Source: Vanessa cardui
Lineage: Eukaryota > Arthropoda > Insecta > Lepidoptera > Nymphalidae
Reading direction: 5' to 3'
Assembly: GCF_905220365.1 (NCBI RefSeq)
Contig: NC_061147.1
Coordinates: forward strand, 2,046,001-2,110,000
DNA length: 64,000 nucleotides
Shown: positions 43,601 through 55,007 of the stretch, one piece after another
Layout of the letters: each line of letters begins with the position of its first letter
Position numbering within the stretch: position 1 is the first letter of the stretch
Translations under genes and position numbers: made by a program
Notes under the pieces: generated by a model
The model's database searches: none
Told to the model about the DNA's origin: nothing
Seen by the model: the letters and a program-made list of their open reading frames with translations, nothing else

Positions 43601-46600
43601 GTAAGTACTAACACATATGTATGCACCAACCAGGCCTTATCCTGAGTCAGAATTTACATATTGTTTTTATACAATTTTTAATAAATTTATTTTTATGATA
43701 TGGTATTGATAGGCAACTTTTTAGTGGCTTTTCTTGATAAATTAGAAGTAGTATTTTAGAAAAAAAAATCAAGACTAACCTTCAAAAACTCCTTAGCGAG
43801 TGTTTCCTGCTGTGGAGGACTTAACATATCCACATCTTGTTGGTTGAGATACACTACACTAGCGCCGCCGTTCGGATGTGTCTCTACTCGCATTAACCTG
43901 TACACAAAAACATCGTTTTATAGCAGTTTTTATTTTAAATATACTTAAAAGCATTTTTTGTATAGAAATACTACAATTAATGAAGAAATTTAGCTCTCCT
44001 CTCATGTACTTGTGTGTGTTATTTCCATTATATTATATATTGCCAAACACTAATCTCGAAACGCGGTAGCGTGTCAAGCCAAGTTCAAGTAACATACTTA
44101 GTTATACAAAAACCGTTTTAAAGAGGAAGTGTGCCATTATGACTAAAAGCATTGGACAAATATTCATATTTTATTTATAATAATAAATATTCTATAAATA
44201 AAAATATTGCATGATTCAATATATCATTCAAATGTTTTTAAATGTGTAACAGTCTGAAATGTGTCAGTTTCAGAAAAGAAACTACGAAACTTTGGATGGT
44301 TCCTTTCGCTTATTGGGAAGGTCCAATATCATTCTCATGAGGTTTTAAAGACCTCAGAATTCTTATAACCAGATCAGCACTATAATTCTTTATCAGTGAA
44401 ATATGAAAATATTAAAATAAAACTAGTTATAACGGATTTTAATCGCGTATATTAATTATTTTGGACATCCCGACGTTTCGAGCACTTTACAGCGTTCGTG
44501 GTCACGGGTAGTCCAAAATAATTAATATACGATATATAAGATCCGTTATAACTAGTTTTATTTAAATGTGTAATAATCGCGAAAATTTAAGACAACATTA
44601 TGAAAATATTAGTTACCTATGGTATTTGAGTCCCTTCAAGTCGAGGCTGTGCGCCAGGGGGCCCCACACGGGCCCCGTGCGCTCGCGTCGGCACTGCACG
44701 CCGATGGAGCAGCGCTTTACCCGCGAACGCCGCCGACATTGCTGGCACGAGTGCCGGGACGAGTGAGACGACCTTTGGAAAACAGATATATTTAACTATA
44801 GTACGACACAACTTAGATGTCGCATCGGCAAAATTCGTAAAACCGATCACATCCGAATTGAGTACCCTATACCAAATTATCAATATGTATTTCTCATGCG
44901 AATATGATCTTTACACAAACGTAATAACTTGTAATATCGTATGACCTAATATATTCGTCAATTTGACGCGTCGATTTACATGCACTTGCTTTCTCTGACG
45001 CGTGAATCTATAGCGACGAATAGCGTCGAATGGCGCGATAGGGAGCTATTTCTATTGGTTGTGTAAATCGGCAGTAATCGGTTTTATTTTCATTCCATTG
45101 CATTTTCCGATGCTACATCTAATTTGTGTCGTACTATACTTTCTTGATTAAATCTCCACTGCTATGACTAATTCACGAACCAGTCGTTCGTGGTGACTTT
45201 GTATTACTACCGAGTTTCTTGCCGGTTCTTCTCGGTAGAATCTACTTTCCGAACCGGTGATAGTTTTTAAAAATTATAACACAGCCTGTTAATTTCCCAC
45301 TGCTGAGATAAGGCCTCCTCTTCCATTAAGGAGAGGATTTGGAACATATTCTTTATTATATATGGTGATAGCTTTACTTAATTGTCGAGTCAAAAGCTTA
45401 CTTGAATAAATTTGATTTTGATTTTTGTTGACGTTATAGGTATGCACTCTCATAATCTGGTGGAATTCTAATGACAAGGCCATTTCGATCGAATCTAGAC
45501 TAACAGCTTAACAATCTTACTAGTGTAAGGACTGCTTTATACCTAAGACTATTTTTGTTGTCAAAAAATCAAAACTTTATTTTTAGCTAAACTGCAATTT
45601 GCATCTTGGGCATCCGCGTCTGAAGCTTACGGCATACAAATGATTACCCCAAAAACAAAGGGTTAAATTAAATAAAAACTATTTCCTTCCCCAGGACTCA
45701 AACTATCACCATTTCAAATTCCATCTAATTTGGTTGAGCAATTTAAGCAAGAAGAGATTACAGACAGAATTACATTTATAATATTAGTATAGAAGTTATA
45801 TAGAAGTATAGATAAATGAGTGAGTAAGATTAATTAAACGAAACCAATGGGTACCCCAACCAAATAAAACCACTAAAACATATTAGTATAGAAGTTATAT
45901 AGAAGTATAGATAAATGAGTGAGTAAGATTAATTAAACGAAACCAATGGGTACCCCAACCAAATAAAACCACTAAAACCTTGTATAATGTGATAATAGAC
46001 AACATATCATTTAAAATCATCATAGTTATAATCACATAACTTGAAATATAAAAAAATTTAAAGCTCATGTTAAAACAACATAGTGATACAGCATAGTACT
46101 TAATACAAGATTACAGGACAGTTAAAATAGTTAGATTTAGTATTTGTTGATTTCTAGGTAGGCTATATAAAAATTTAATTGGACTTTACTGACATACTCT
46201 TTAATTGGAATGGTGGAAAAGAGTAACTACTGAGTTCCTTGTGGGTAGAATCTACTTTCGGAACCGGTGGTAGCATATAAATGGACAATATAAAATAATA
46301 ATTAAAAAGTACTTTGATAAAGCTACTTATAAAGAATATTTTAGTTTATTTTTAGGGATACCATGTATTATTAGCTAGAGATGTTTAACAAGTTATAGAA
46401 ACTTGTATTACTAGTGTTTTATTAGTTTGCCTTGAGCCATTGTTATTTATAGATATGCATGTATCATACATTAGTCTAACTCATAAGATATTCCTATTGT
46501 ACAATAGATACTAGGTTTTAGAGTGAAAAAGTTATCGGTAAAACTTGTAAACAGTGTGATATGTTTATACTTCACATAAAAGGTTGTGATCAAAGATTAG

Positions 46601-49600
46601 CAGTAAATAATTTCTGTAAAAAACCGTACTTAAAGACCTAAAAGTATATTTAATACTAATATTATTTGTTTTAGTCTGTGTTACTTTCAGAATTGACTAT
46701 TAATATTAATATCCATACTAGCTTACTGCCTATTATAAACTAATTATTTTTTTTGTAATCTTAACTTAGAACAAAATGTAACTCTTCTGGTTATGGTTGG
46801 GAAAAGATAATTTTCGTGATTTAAATATAAGTCTTAATGTTCAACAATTAGAAGTAAACAGCTTTCTTCTTTCATGTCATATAAAAAATATTTATAAAAT
46901 TTTGATATAAATAATTCCTTCTGTTGGGTGTTCTGAATAAATAAATAACAAAATTTATTTAGTGCAATGATCTTTGTACATAGTAAAAACTAGTATATCG
47001 ACACCACAGCTGGGAAGTACTTATTATTATAGTACTTTTTTGCTCTTAATTCTTAAGCTTAATCGGTCATACTGTTTCAATGTCTAGTATATTCCAAACA
47101 CAAGAGGACAAAAAACAAATAAACAACATTTTACAACAAATTGACAGGATATCAATGGTTGTTTAGCTTGATGAATCTATGATATTCAATATGAATTTGC
47201 AAAAAATGGCAGTTTGAATGACAACAAAACTGTTATCAAAATTTTGGAAATAAAATTAAAGTGGAAAATGTTCTTAAATATAATAATAATGTTGTATTAT
47301 AAAGATTATAGCTATAATATAATATTATAGCTATAAGGACAATATATAGCTGAGCTATCAACAAATCTATTGTTTGTTTATGTTATGTTTTGATTGAAAC
47401 ATGTAAAAAGTTAGTTGATACACATTTGTCAGAATGTCATTGCAGAAGAGAAAATGAATTTCCATCACATATTTGTTCGGATATAGTATAGAATTATCTA
47501 TAACATATTTATAAATAGAATTATTAATAATGTTTTTAAAATGGTTTCAACAATATCATTATGATAATTGACTGGGATATGATATTAATATGTGACCCTT
47601 AAATCATAAACTCTAATGTACCATCGGGTATAAATCTATAGAAATAATAAATGTGATTCAATGGACGTACCTATCTCTTTCCCTTTCTTTATCTCTGCTT
47701 TTCTCAATTTCACCTTCATTTTTAATGCTGTCTCGTTCAACTTTCACCTTAATTGCACTTTGCACTTTATCTGTCTCGGTTTTAACACTCCTACCTATAG
47801 CCGGATAGAACTGTGATGATGCATTTTCTTGTTTAAGCTTCAACGGCAATTCTAAATTACCATAGCACGGTAACTCTCTCCTCGGTGTCGATTGGAACTT
47901 TATCGCTTTCAAGGACAGACTGATATGTGTCGACAGACGTCTGGAAGTAGAAGATTCTAGAAGTACATTCGCTCTTGTCACTTTTGGATATTTGTATTTG
48001 AACATGGAAGTTTGGAAGTGTCCGTTGATTATTCTCAATTGACGTGAAACTGAGGAATATAGCCGCTTCGTTAAGTCATCCTGGGGTATTGTGTTAGAAA
48101 GCTTTGTCTGCTTCCATGACGCATTGATACCTCCAAACCAATCAACGCATGGTGGTTGTAAATCATTGTTACTGTTAAATAGTAATGAGTTCTTCATCGG
48201 TTGAGACTTTTGCAGTATGTGAAGTGTGAGTACTGCAGTATCACCAAATCCTCCAGAGTCAAACACTGGCCATATCTTGCTGTACTTTGCTGGTCTTGAA
48301 TTTTCTCCCCAAACACAGAGGTCCGTGGATTCACCACTAAGTTTGCGCTTCCTCACTGTAAACAAACACATTTTATCTATTAGTATCATATCTAAATAAC
48401 TTTATAATAAATAATTACATGAATATACTAGTGTAAAGTAAATTAAACGCAATTGTTATTTTCACAGGATAGATTTTGCTATGTGTATAAAGCTTACAAA
48501 ATTCATTGTATATATGTTATTTTAGTGTTTTTATCATAATTCAAATATGGAGGACTATGTTTATATATTTTTAGTTTTAAAAAGCACACTCAAATGTTTG
48601 ATTCAAGCTAAATTTATGCTTACAATCTTAAAACTTTAGCTTTAAATGTCTTTAAGACTTATCAATCAGAGTGTTAGTTACTGAAAATCTTTCACCTGCA
48701 AGTACTTGCTATTTTTAAAGTATACAAATCAATTTATAAACTGTCAAGACCTAATTATATGAGGAATATATGTTGTTATGAATTACTAACTTAATATTTT
48801 TAAATACAACTTATATACACCAATCTGTGTCTGCAAGAACTTTATATTTAAACTCTATAGTTTGAAAAGAAGAACTATAAATTGAAAATATAAGAACACC
48901 TGTAAGTTCTTTTATTCTGAAATGTGGCCAGTATGGAAATAACAGTACATTTGTTTGTTTTAATGAATAAATATATATTAATAAAAAACTTGGATTTAGT
49001 GTGGTTTTAGAACCAAATAGGATTGTAAAAATGTAATGATTTCCTGTTCATGAATGAATAGACAAATAAAAAGTACCAGTTTATGTGATATGAATCATCT
49101 CTACAGGAAAATAGTATATTTTTCAATGTGTTTTTAATCAATTGAATAGTGTTTAGTTAAATCCATGAATTGGTAAGTTTTATTACATGAGACATTGTAA
49201 ACGGCATTACTGGAGATCTGTTTACAAGTTATATATAGGTTTTAGTTTCTAAAGTTCTTTTTATAATAGATTTGAATGAATTGTTTTCTATTAAATCCAT
49301 GAATTGGGGAGTTTTATTACATTACAAGTTGTAAATATTACTACAGATATGTTTACAAGTTATATAGGTTTTAGTTTTAATAGTTATTTTAGTTTTCAAA
49401 GTATAATATTTTACACTATCGTAAAAAGGATATAATTTTTTTTTTTAATTTTATAAAATTAATCAGGTAAGTATACTTTACAACAACACATTGCACACAA
49501 AAAATTCAATGGGCATGGATGATGTCCAATCACAGGAGCAAAGAGAAACAACTTTGAGATTGACATGGTATTATTATCAGTCAAGATCTTTAACAATCTA

Positions 49601-51425
49601 AGTTATTATTTAAAAAAGTGAAAAAGGTGGCATATGGGATAGAAGATGATATCATGATCATCTCTGTTAGACTGTTTATATAATATATGAGACACTAAAA
49701 AAAAACCCACTGAGTTTCTTTCGTCGGTTCTTCTCAGGTCAGGGTATTTTCTTTTCAAACTGGTGGTACTGTTTCAATTGACCATCAATAAGAAAATGTA
49801 ATACTTCTATATTGAATAAAGTAATTTGAGTTTGAGTTTAGACATTGGTGCCACATGAAATGTTAAGCATTTCTCAGATAACCAATGTACCATCAATCTT
49901 GAGAACTATAATATTACGTCTTTTGTACCTTTTGGCTCACTCTAATAGCTGATACACAACAATAGGTTGTATTGCTATTTGGCTGTACAATATGAAGATG
50001 AAGAATTATTCAAGCCCTACCACCAATAAGTTATTATCAGACCAGAAGTAAATTTTAAGTATGTAGTTAAATTGAATATTGTTTTATTATATATAGCAAT
50101 ACATTAATAATTATATATTAATTATAAATATACTTTTCTTGACTCTTTTTTCAACTAAAATAAGCGATATTTTATATTAGATTTTACAGACAATGTATAC
50201 TACTTAATAAATTTTATTATTATGCAGTTGAAAATTATAGCATGGAATTTGTTTTGCTTCATTTCCATATAGGAAATATAAATACAATTTTATACAGTTA
50301 ATTATATATTTCTTTTGCTAAACCAACTACTGAGTTTCTTAAAGATTCTAAACAGTAGAATCTATGTTCAAAGCTAACGATAGCTTAACATTTGAAGTAG
50401 TCCTCAACATGACTATTAAAAAGTATATAAGCCTTAAGAATTTTTATGGATTCTATAGTATGTTGAAATAATAATTAAAAATGTTATTTAGACAAGTATA
50501 CAAAAAAAGAAGTATTAAGCGTAATTAATGTTTATAACTGAGTAAAATTAATTCACCAATATTACCATTTTACAATAGGTTCAAATACAAGCAGATATTT
50601 TATAAATTGTAAAAAGCTGGAGTGCGGTTTTTAGTCCAATATTTTTTATTATATTACTAACATATTAATCGACAAATATTGTAGCTGGTCATTTACAGTA
50701 TGATGCAGATTTAAATATAGAAAGATTGATGTTGACTAAATGTAATTAATTTCAAAATGTCAAGAAATATAATATTGTATTTTTTTTAGATGTTTTAATA
50801 TTTTAAATATATATAAATTGAGCAATAGCGGCATTACACCTTTATGTTCTTGTTAAATAATAAATAGAGTTGAAATATCTTAAAATAATAAGTAGAAAGT
50901 AGATTGCAGTCTTTAGCAAGGTCAACTCTGATGCAAGAATAAGAAGCCCCATGGCAACAAAGTTTAACATTACAACATCAATTGTTGTAAATTAACCAAT
51001 AAATTGAAATATTAATAGTGAAGAAAATACAATGAATGTGGTCGAAATGTTTATAAACAGTAATGACCTCCATAGTAGTGATGTAACTTGAAAAATGATA
51101 GGTTAATCGTTTTCCCCCCAAAACAATACATATATAGTATAAGACTAAAGCATATGAATTAAAAAAAAGGAACCAGAAACTTTGAAGGGTATACATATGT
51201 TGGAGTCTCCTTACCTTTGAAATCGCTAGTTGATGCGTGTTTCAAATTAGTTGGCACACTTGGATCGTATCCCAATTTCGAAAGTTTTCGGTAGTCATGA
51301 GTCACTCGACGACGCTTGATGCCTTCACCGGCGTCCGTCTCGCTGCATGAACTGTAGCAATCGTCCACGGTATCACGATTTTCACTAACTTTTACCTGGG
51401 ATTCTATAGAATCATTCGACGCCAT
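36737..51425 (-). CDS. RSBN1: RSBN1/KDM9-family putative histone H4K20 demethylase (12 coding exons, 1018 aa)
   Basis: Coding exons in gene order: 51425-51215, 48355-47671, 44772-44617, 43897-43780, 43501-43313, 42159-42019, 40672-40536, 39880-39741, 39007-38857, 38558-38419, 37850-37752, 37626-36737. All introns are GT-AG and all phases agree (3057 nt including stop). The core (about residues 300-715) carries family hallmarks I recognise: RVETHPNGGASVVYL, YPTLTVKAGVLARASDIET, GPLHQISLVGTVHEEVGGYF, RTGMNELRNLQYLP, FEDRTRAHADHVGHGLDRIT, FHAGDFNKLVQLLQLDLYEP and IYFLPRNIIHQFRTVSAV followed by WHLRLKQYY. In this family DPY-21 removes a methyl group from H4K20me2 in the nucleus using iron and 2-oxoglutarate; function here is by homology. 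I did not assign the iron ligands. N-terminus: KRRR basic patch. C-terminus: long charged tail. Start ATG has context acaATGG. Confidence 0.93.
37752..37850 (-). CDS. RSBN1: RSBN1-like exon 11
   Basis: Residues 690-723: WHLRLKQYYPSSEASSPADE. Ends the conserved core. Acceptor attttcag, donor gtaagt. Confidence 0.93.
38419..38558 (-). CDS. RSBN1: RSBN1-like exon 10
   Basis: Residues 643-690: LEEAKLNQLRREGVRYSRLP, then DDIYFLPRNIIHQFRTVSAV. His678 is a candidate metal ligand of the JmjC-like fold. Acceptor attaatag, donor gtaagt. Confidence 0.94.
38642..38838 (-). pseudogene. LINE reverse transcriptase relic
   Basis: On the minus strand the interval encodes DFIKAFDLVNQ (38838-38806) and SSGVPQGSIVRP (38677-38642), which match the RT motifs D-x-SKAFD-x-V-x-H and GVPQGS-x-LGP of jockey-type non-LTR elements. 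Most of the protein between the motifs is deleted or frameshifted. It lies in intron 9, starting about 18 nt after the donor. Confidence 0.75.
38857..39007 (-). CDS. RSBN1: RSBN1-like exon 9
   Basis: Residues 593-643: VLKAIHCGDESDRGRITKDV then VAFHAGDFNKLVQLLQLDLY. One of the most conserved blocks of the family. Acceptor tcctatag, donor gtaagt, phase 2. Confidence 0.95.
39055..39305 (-). mobile_element. Metulj-type SINE, head-truncated
   Basis: Runs from gtaaatttcgcactgctggt through ttcaccgccgagcacgtgat to cccgggtttgaacccgaaatc; the last part of the tRNA head is missing. It lies in intron 8, about 50 nt before exon 9 in gene order. Confidence 0.8.
39447..39733 (+). mobile_element. Family B element, copy f, with poly(A)
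   Basis: Runs from tttgtgcgagcccgtctggg to ccgccaacctataccat followed by 14 A. In the sense of gene 2 this places a T-run only ~7 nt after the exon 8 donor. Confidence 0.88.
39741..39880 (-). CDS. RSBN1: RSBN1-like exon 8
   Basis: Residues 546-593: TGMNELRNLQYLPRWSEARE, FLFEDRTRAHADHVGHGLDR. GC-rich. Acceptor tctgtgtcag behind a CA/TG run; donor gtatgg (weak). Confidence 0.95.
40014..40440 (+). mobile_element. tRNA-derived SINE, second family (copy 2) plus tail
   Basis: Head gacctccatggtcgagtggt with B box gggttcgattcccgg, nearly identical to 16495-16715. After a TTTATT-rich stretch it continues into a tail with ctggttcttctcagtagaat and tgcttgtaaaagcctacttg, also seen alone elsewhere (45205, 46225, 50325, 58165). 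Confidence 0.7.
40536..40672 (-). CDS. RSBN1: RSBN1-like exon 7
   Basis: Residues 501-546: TMPWGPMSAVDMDPQESNDG then PILWIRPGEQLVPTAELGKS. Acceptor ctccatag, donor gtaaat, phase 2. Confidence 0.94.
40706..41283 (+). repeat. Segmental duplication, unit 1 (SINE + flank)
   Basis: A truncated Metulj copy (about 40707-40892) followed by ~390 bp of flank. The same SINE-plus-flank order recurs in the next unit. The SINE is cut at catagaaattct and joined straight to tcttaaattttataaac. Confidence 0.8.
41284..41978 (+). repeat. Segmental duplication, unit 2 (SINE + flank)
   Basis: Complete Metulj copy (about 41286-41580) followed by the same flank, with shared blocks such as gatcatgtttaaaaagtaaa, attagacaattcttcgtt, gtacatttgtttttgattaa and acttgacgattga. 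The units differ by scattered substitutions and small indels, so the event is not recent. It lies in intron 6, close to the exon 6 donor. Confidence 0.8.
42019..42159 (-). CDS. RSBN1: RSBN1-like exon 6
   Basis: Residues 454-500: SYSAGTFRSGPLHQISLVGT, VHEEVGGYFPDMLRML. Acceptor atttatag, donor gtgagt, phase 0 both sides. Confidence 0.95.
42319..42621 (-). mobile_element. Family B element, copy g
   Basis: T-run, atggtatagcttgacggacg, ending ccctaccaccaagt; in intron 5 of gene 2, same orientation as the gene. Confidence 0.85.
42738..43055 (+). mobile_element. Metulj-type SINE with 11-bp target duplication
   Basis: Complete plus-strand copy flanked by aagttagtact at 42727-42737 and 43056-43066. 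Tail gttgttgtttgttgttgttg. A 3-bp GCC duplication lies in the A-box region (gatggccgcccagtgg). Confidence 0.9.
43313..43501 (-). CDS. RSBN1: RSBN1-like exon 5
   Basis: Residues 391-453: LVFSENSEGWANFVCGVVRG then EKYPTLTVKAGVLARASDIE. Acceptor gttacag, donor gtgaaa, phase 0. Confidence 0.95.
43780..43897 (-). CDS. RSBN1: RSBN1-like exon 4
   Basis: Residues 351-390: LMRVETHPNGGASVVYLNQQ, DVDMLSPPQQETLAKEFLK. Acceptor gtacag, donor gttagt (weak). Confidence 0.95.
44415..44563. mobile_element. Foldback MITE, 149 bp
   Basis: 23-bp perfect terminal inverted repeats (44415-44437 and 44541-44563, starting aaataaaactagttataacg). A second inner pair gtatattaattattttggac (44447-44466) / its complement (44511-44530) flanks a centre with cgacgtttcgagcactttac. 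A half copy occurs at 16931. Intron 3 of gene 2. Confidence 0.85.
44617..44772 (-). CDS. RSBN1: RSBN1-like exon 3
   Basis: Residues 299-351: SSHSSRHSCQQCRRRSRVKR, CSIGVQCRRERTGPVWGPLA, HSLDLKGLKYH. The C-x2-C ... C ... C pattern in a basic context may bind zinc (inference). MITEs lie 24 nt before and 53 nt after this exon. Confidence 0.9.
   Translation of the reverse strand, partial: VVSLVPALVPAMSAAFAGKALLHRRAVPTRAHGARVGPPGAQPRLEGTQIP
44799..45136. mobile_element. TA-target MITE (family E), copy 1
   Basis: Terminal inverted repeats of about 30 bp with two mismatches, starting tagtacgacacaacttagat on the left and ending atctaatttgtgtcgtacta on the right, flanked by TA on both sides (44797-44798, 45137-45138), as for Tc1/mariner-like elements. 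A second copy lies at 55008. Confidence 0.85.
45282..45355 (-). mobile_element. Metulj-type SINE, 3' fragment
   Basis: acagcctgttaatttcccac, aaggcctcctcttccattaa, then ggaacatattc; inserted in a family D tail. Confidence 0.65.
45781..45978. repeat. Perfect 99-bp tandem duplication
   Basis: 45781-45879 and 45880-45978 are identical by eye, each beginning atattagtatagaagttata and ending accactaaaac. Confidence 0.92.
45979..47670. other. RSBN1-like intron 2, distal part
   Basis: AT-rich, with one short family D tail piece at 46215-46275 (gtagaatctactttcggaac). Otherwise nothing recognisable. Confidence 0.55.
47671..48355 (-). CDS. RSBN1: RSBN1-like exon 2
   Basis: Residues 71-299, the largest N-terminal exon: RKRKLSGESTDLCVWGENSR, then WPVFDSGGFGDTAVLTLHIL and a basic acidic tail KSRDKERERDR. 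Less conserved than the core. Acceptor tttacag, donor gtacgt, phase 2. Confidence 0.92.
48356..51214. other. RSBN1-like intron 1
   Basis: 2.9 kb, AT-rich. Contains an imperfect direct repeat around 49140-49400 (ccatgaattg-g-agttttattacat ... gatctgtttacaagttatat appear twice), a family D tail at 49690-49840 and a decayed family B copy at 49855-50035. Confidence 0.6.
49690..49840 (+). repeat. Non-LTR tail (family D)
   Basis: cggttcttctcaggtcaggg, tgaccatcaataagaaaatg and attgaataaagtaatttgag followed by TTGAG repeats; same family as 12810 and 25831 in the opposite orientation. Confidence 0.65.
51215..51425 (-). CDS. RSBN1: RSBN1-like exon 1
   Basis: Residues 1-71: MASNDSIESQVKVSENRDTV, KRRRVTHDYRKLSKLGYD. 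Only in-frame ATG with strong context; donor gtaagg, phase 1. Confidence 0.9.
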
Positions 51426-51504
51426 TGTTTTACAGCAAAAAGTGAAACGTCGACTAAATAACCACTAATCGTCAATGAAACATTAAAGATACAGATAAAG
51501 TCAG

Positions 51505-51516
51505 TACTACTGACAC
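51505..51516 (-). promoter_or_regulatory. Possible initiator of the RSBN1-like gene
   Basis: On the minus strand gtgtcagtagta contains the arthropod initiator TCAGT about 85 nt before the ATG, with no ATG in between. No TATA box seen. Weak evidence. Confidence 0.3.
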
Positions 51517-52294
51517 GCCAACATAAGAAATGACATTGTGAGATTAGAAACACATTGATATTGAATAAAAAACAACTTGAGACGCCATTTACTTTGCTGC
51601 CTCGCACTTTTTTTGTTGAGTTCTTTTTTGTGACTGTTTTGTTACCTAGATAATCGGGACGACGATCCGATATTATACAGCCACGCATACTTTCGTAATT
51701 TACTATAAATTCTTATAAATATAATAATACAAAATATTTGGTGTCTACATAGATACTTATTTTTTTTTATTTTAATAAAATTAAAAAAATCCACATGTAA
51801 AATTATAATGACACCTAGTGAGCGTTGTTGAACAACTTTATTTTGTAATCTATGATTTTATGACACAGTGTTTTCATACATACGCTAGATGTCGCTAACA
51901 CAATAATAAAGACATTTTCGTATGAAATTGGTAGTAGTAATAGAAGTTGTATTCGTTCAATCTTTTATAAAATTATACATCAAAATAGCTGTATTAATTT
52001 AATCATTATTAATTATACATATTATGAATGCATAATTCTTAAGAGTTCATACAATTCTATTACAATTTGCGATTGCGACCGAACGACAACTACCTATGTA
52101 CGTTTGGGTTTAAACCCGCAATAATCTGTTGAACCAATCGTTCATCTCGGCCATCTGGGACTCCTTTAACTTACTTTGAATGTTCTATTTAATTTATTGA
52201 TATATTATATATGTATATAGACATAAAGCAGTATAAAAAGATATAAGTAAAAGAAACAAATAACAGTAGACACCCTTAAGAAGTTATTCAGATA

Positions 52295-52498
52295 CAGTGG
52301 CGTAGCTAGGTGAGGAAGGGCCCCGGTGCCCCGGGCCCTCATCCCCTCTTTCCTTATTATAGATACCAAATAAGAAATCTTGAGAAATCAGGGTCGTGTT
52401 TTTCTAGCTACGGAAGCGAAAGGTTTAGTTTAAAGGGCCCCCTGAACTCCGGGGCCCTAGTGCACTGCACCACATGCCCTACGATAGCTACGCCACTG
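52295..52498. mobile_element. hAT-type MITE, 204 bp, with 8-bp target duplication
   Basis: Terminal inverted repeats cagtggcgtagcta and tagctacgccactg. Perfect 8-bp target duplication ttcagata at 52287-52294 and 52499-52506. Sub-terminal ggggcccc-type blocks. No transposase. Confidence 0.95.
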
Positions 52499-52730
52499 TT
52501 CAGATATCTTGTATAAAAAACGTCTTTCTTTGTCTCATACACGTTCCTTTACAATTCATGGTGTTACGTTAAAATTTAATTTTTGTAGTGCCCTGACACC
52601 GTGTAATTTAAACCACGTAGCCATTTATTAAGCTACTAACGTAAATTATTGTGGATATTAGAGGTACATATTGATATGCCGAAAAAATATATAAGTAGCA
52701 AAAATATTATAAGTACGTACAACACGTGCA

Positions 52731-53005
52731 TCTTAACCGATGATTTCGGGTTCAAGCCCAGGCAAGCACCACTATATATATGTGCTTAATTTGTGTTTAT
52801 AATTCATCTCGTGCTCGGCGGTGAAGGAAAACATCGTGAGGAAACCTACATGTGTCTAATTTCATCGAAATTCTGCCACATGTGTATTTCACCGACCCGC
52901 ATTGGAACAGCGTGGTGGAATATGTTCCAAACCCTCTCCTTAATGGGAGAGGAGGCCTTTAGCCCAGCAGTGGGAAATTTACAGGCTGCTACTTTACTTT
53001 ACTAG
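52731..53005 (+). mobile_element. Metulj-type SINE, 5' truncated
   Basis: Starts within the head at cgtgcatcttaaccgatgat and ends aggctgctactttactttac. Confidence 0.85.
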
Positions 53006-55007
53006 TACTTTCATATCTATTATGTGGAAAGAAAACTGGCCTCATTCAAAATCATAACATAATATTAACTCTAATGATCACCATGAGAGAGCAAGACATA
53101 CACTAACATAGTCTGAAAAATTTACAAATCGGGAATCAGCAACCTGTCACTACAAACTATGCCCTTTTGGCACAAATAAAAGCCTAAAAAAAGAGCAATC
53201 TAATTACTAACATTAAGAATGTCATCGTAACTTTTTTATTCTTATACATTTTTTTAAATTTTAAAACACCGGTGTATTTTAAGGCTAAGACGTGTGTATA
53301 TAGTATCTCTATTTCCCACTTTATCTCTTATTGTATGTTGTCTTGGGGATCTTAGCATTTTTTAATTTGATTGACGTTGCTATTTTTATTACTCTGTTGA
53401 AAATTTATTGTCTGTGAATTATTACATATGATTCTATTATTAGTCAATCTAAAATAAATAACAGGTTTATTATAATGGTACCTATTAATTGTATTTTAAG
53501 TATATGTATATTAATAATCTTTTAACGAAATATTTACAAAGACGTCTTGAAACGGATTAAATATTTATTTAAAACAAAGCCACATAGCAGTATGGGTTTG
53601 CAAATTAGAAAAAAATTCACGGTCACCCATAGACAAACGAATGTGTGCGTGACTTGTGTCATAATTACGCAAAATTTACGTGTGTGACGTAATGTGTCTT
53701 TACCTTAGAATTTTATATCGAAAATGATATCTATATACAAATAAGCCGTCAGCTTCGACAATATGAGTTACTCAATATAAATATATAAACATAATTAAAT
53801 ATATTAATCATGTCAAAATTGTTGTTTTAATTTTTTTCCAAGCTGTAATGTTAATAATATTACTTTCTACAAACCGTTTATATTATTGAACATTTTATCA
53901 ACGTACAATTTAATCAATAGAGCTTCTTATTTTCATAATATTGAACTTTAAACCATGTTTTTTTTTATAATAACTTCTTTATTAAAAAAATACTTGAAAT
54001 AATAATGCTGGTATTCGCGGTGTTTTAAGTTATTTTACGGAATAGCCTAACAAAGTTACTAAAGAGTTAATAATACTTGTTTCATGATTTGGTTGCGTTC
54101 ATATTCTATTTCTACCATCTTCCTTTTCTAAGGTCTTAAAAATTCGCGCGTACAAGAGAGCCCGCTGTCCATTTGAATGAAATATTTTGATGGATTTATG
54201 TTAATGGACGTTGACGGTGTATTTTTTTTAATCTGTAACCATTGATACTTTAAAACCTATAGAGGTACTACGCAAAATACGTGCAAGATTTAGACAGAAA
54301 AAAAATTACACGCATTATGTCGACGCATTAATACGAATAGTATAGTGTTTTTATTTTATTATCTTACTAGTTGATGTTAACTGTCTGGTATAACCATGTT
54401 TATTTAAGAAGCCTTTACGTTGATGTATTATATGTGTCAATATAGATGTATTAAATTTAATTACATGAATTCACAGATTATATAGAACGCAATTAGGAAA
54501 AAAATATTTGAAATTGAGATTTTCATTGTTATACAATGTTATACCTTTGTAAGATTTAAAAATTTTAAAAAGATTTAGACAGATAATATCATGATATTCT
54601 CCCTCTGTCCAATCGAAAAATAGAGAATTATATTTATTATATATATTTATTTGTGCTCATTTCCTATTTTCTGCTTTCATTTATTATTATTTATTATATT
54701 TCATCTCCAATCATTGATTATGATTAATTTTCTATTTTAATACATATTGTGCAATATGAGTGCTAAGAAGACTACCTTTAAATATTAGAACATTAGCCAA
54801 GATAATTTTGAAATGTATTTTTTTTATAGTTAACTATAGATACCAAATACGTCACTAAGAATTAAATATTCATCTATAATAGTGCTTTTCCGATGTAATA
54901 ATATAAATATAATATAATAAAAAAAAAAATAAACCTTAAATTACCGTTTTCCTCGCGAATTGTTCCTGGGTCTGCTATACTGAACATAATTCTTCTACAT
55001 AACTACG

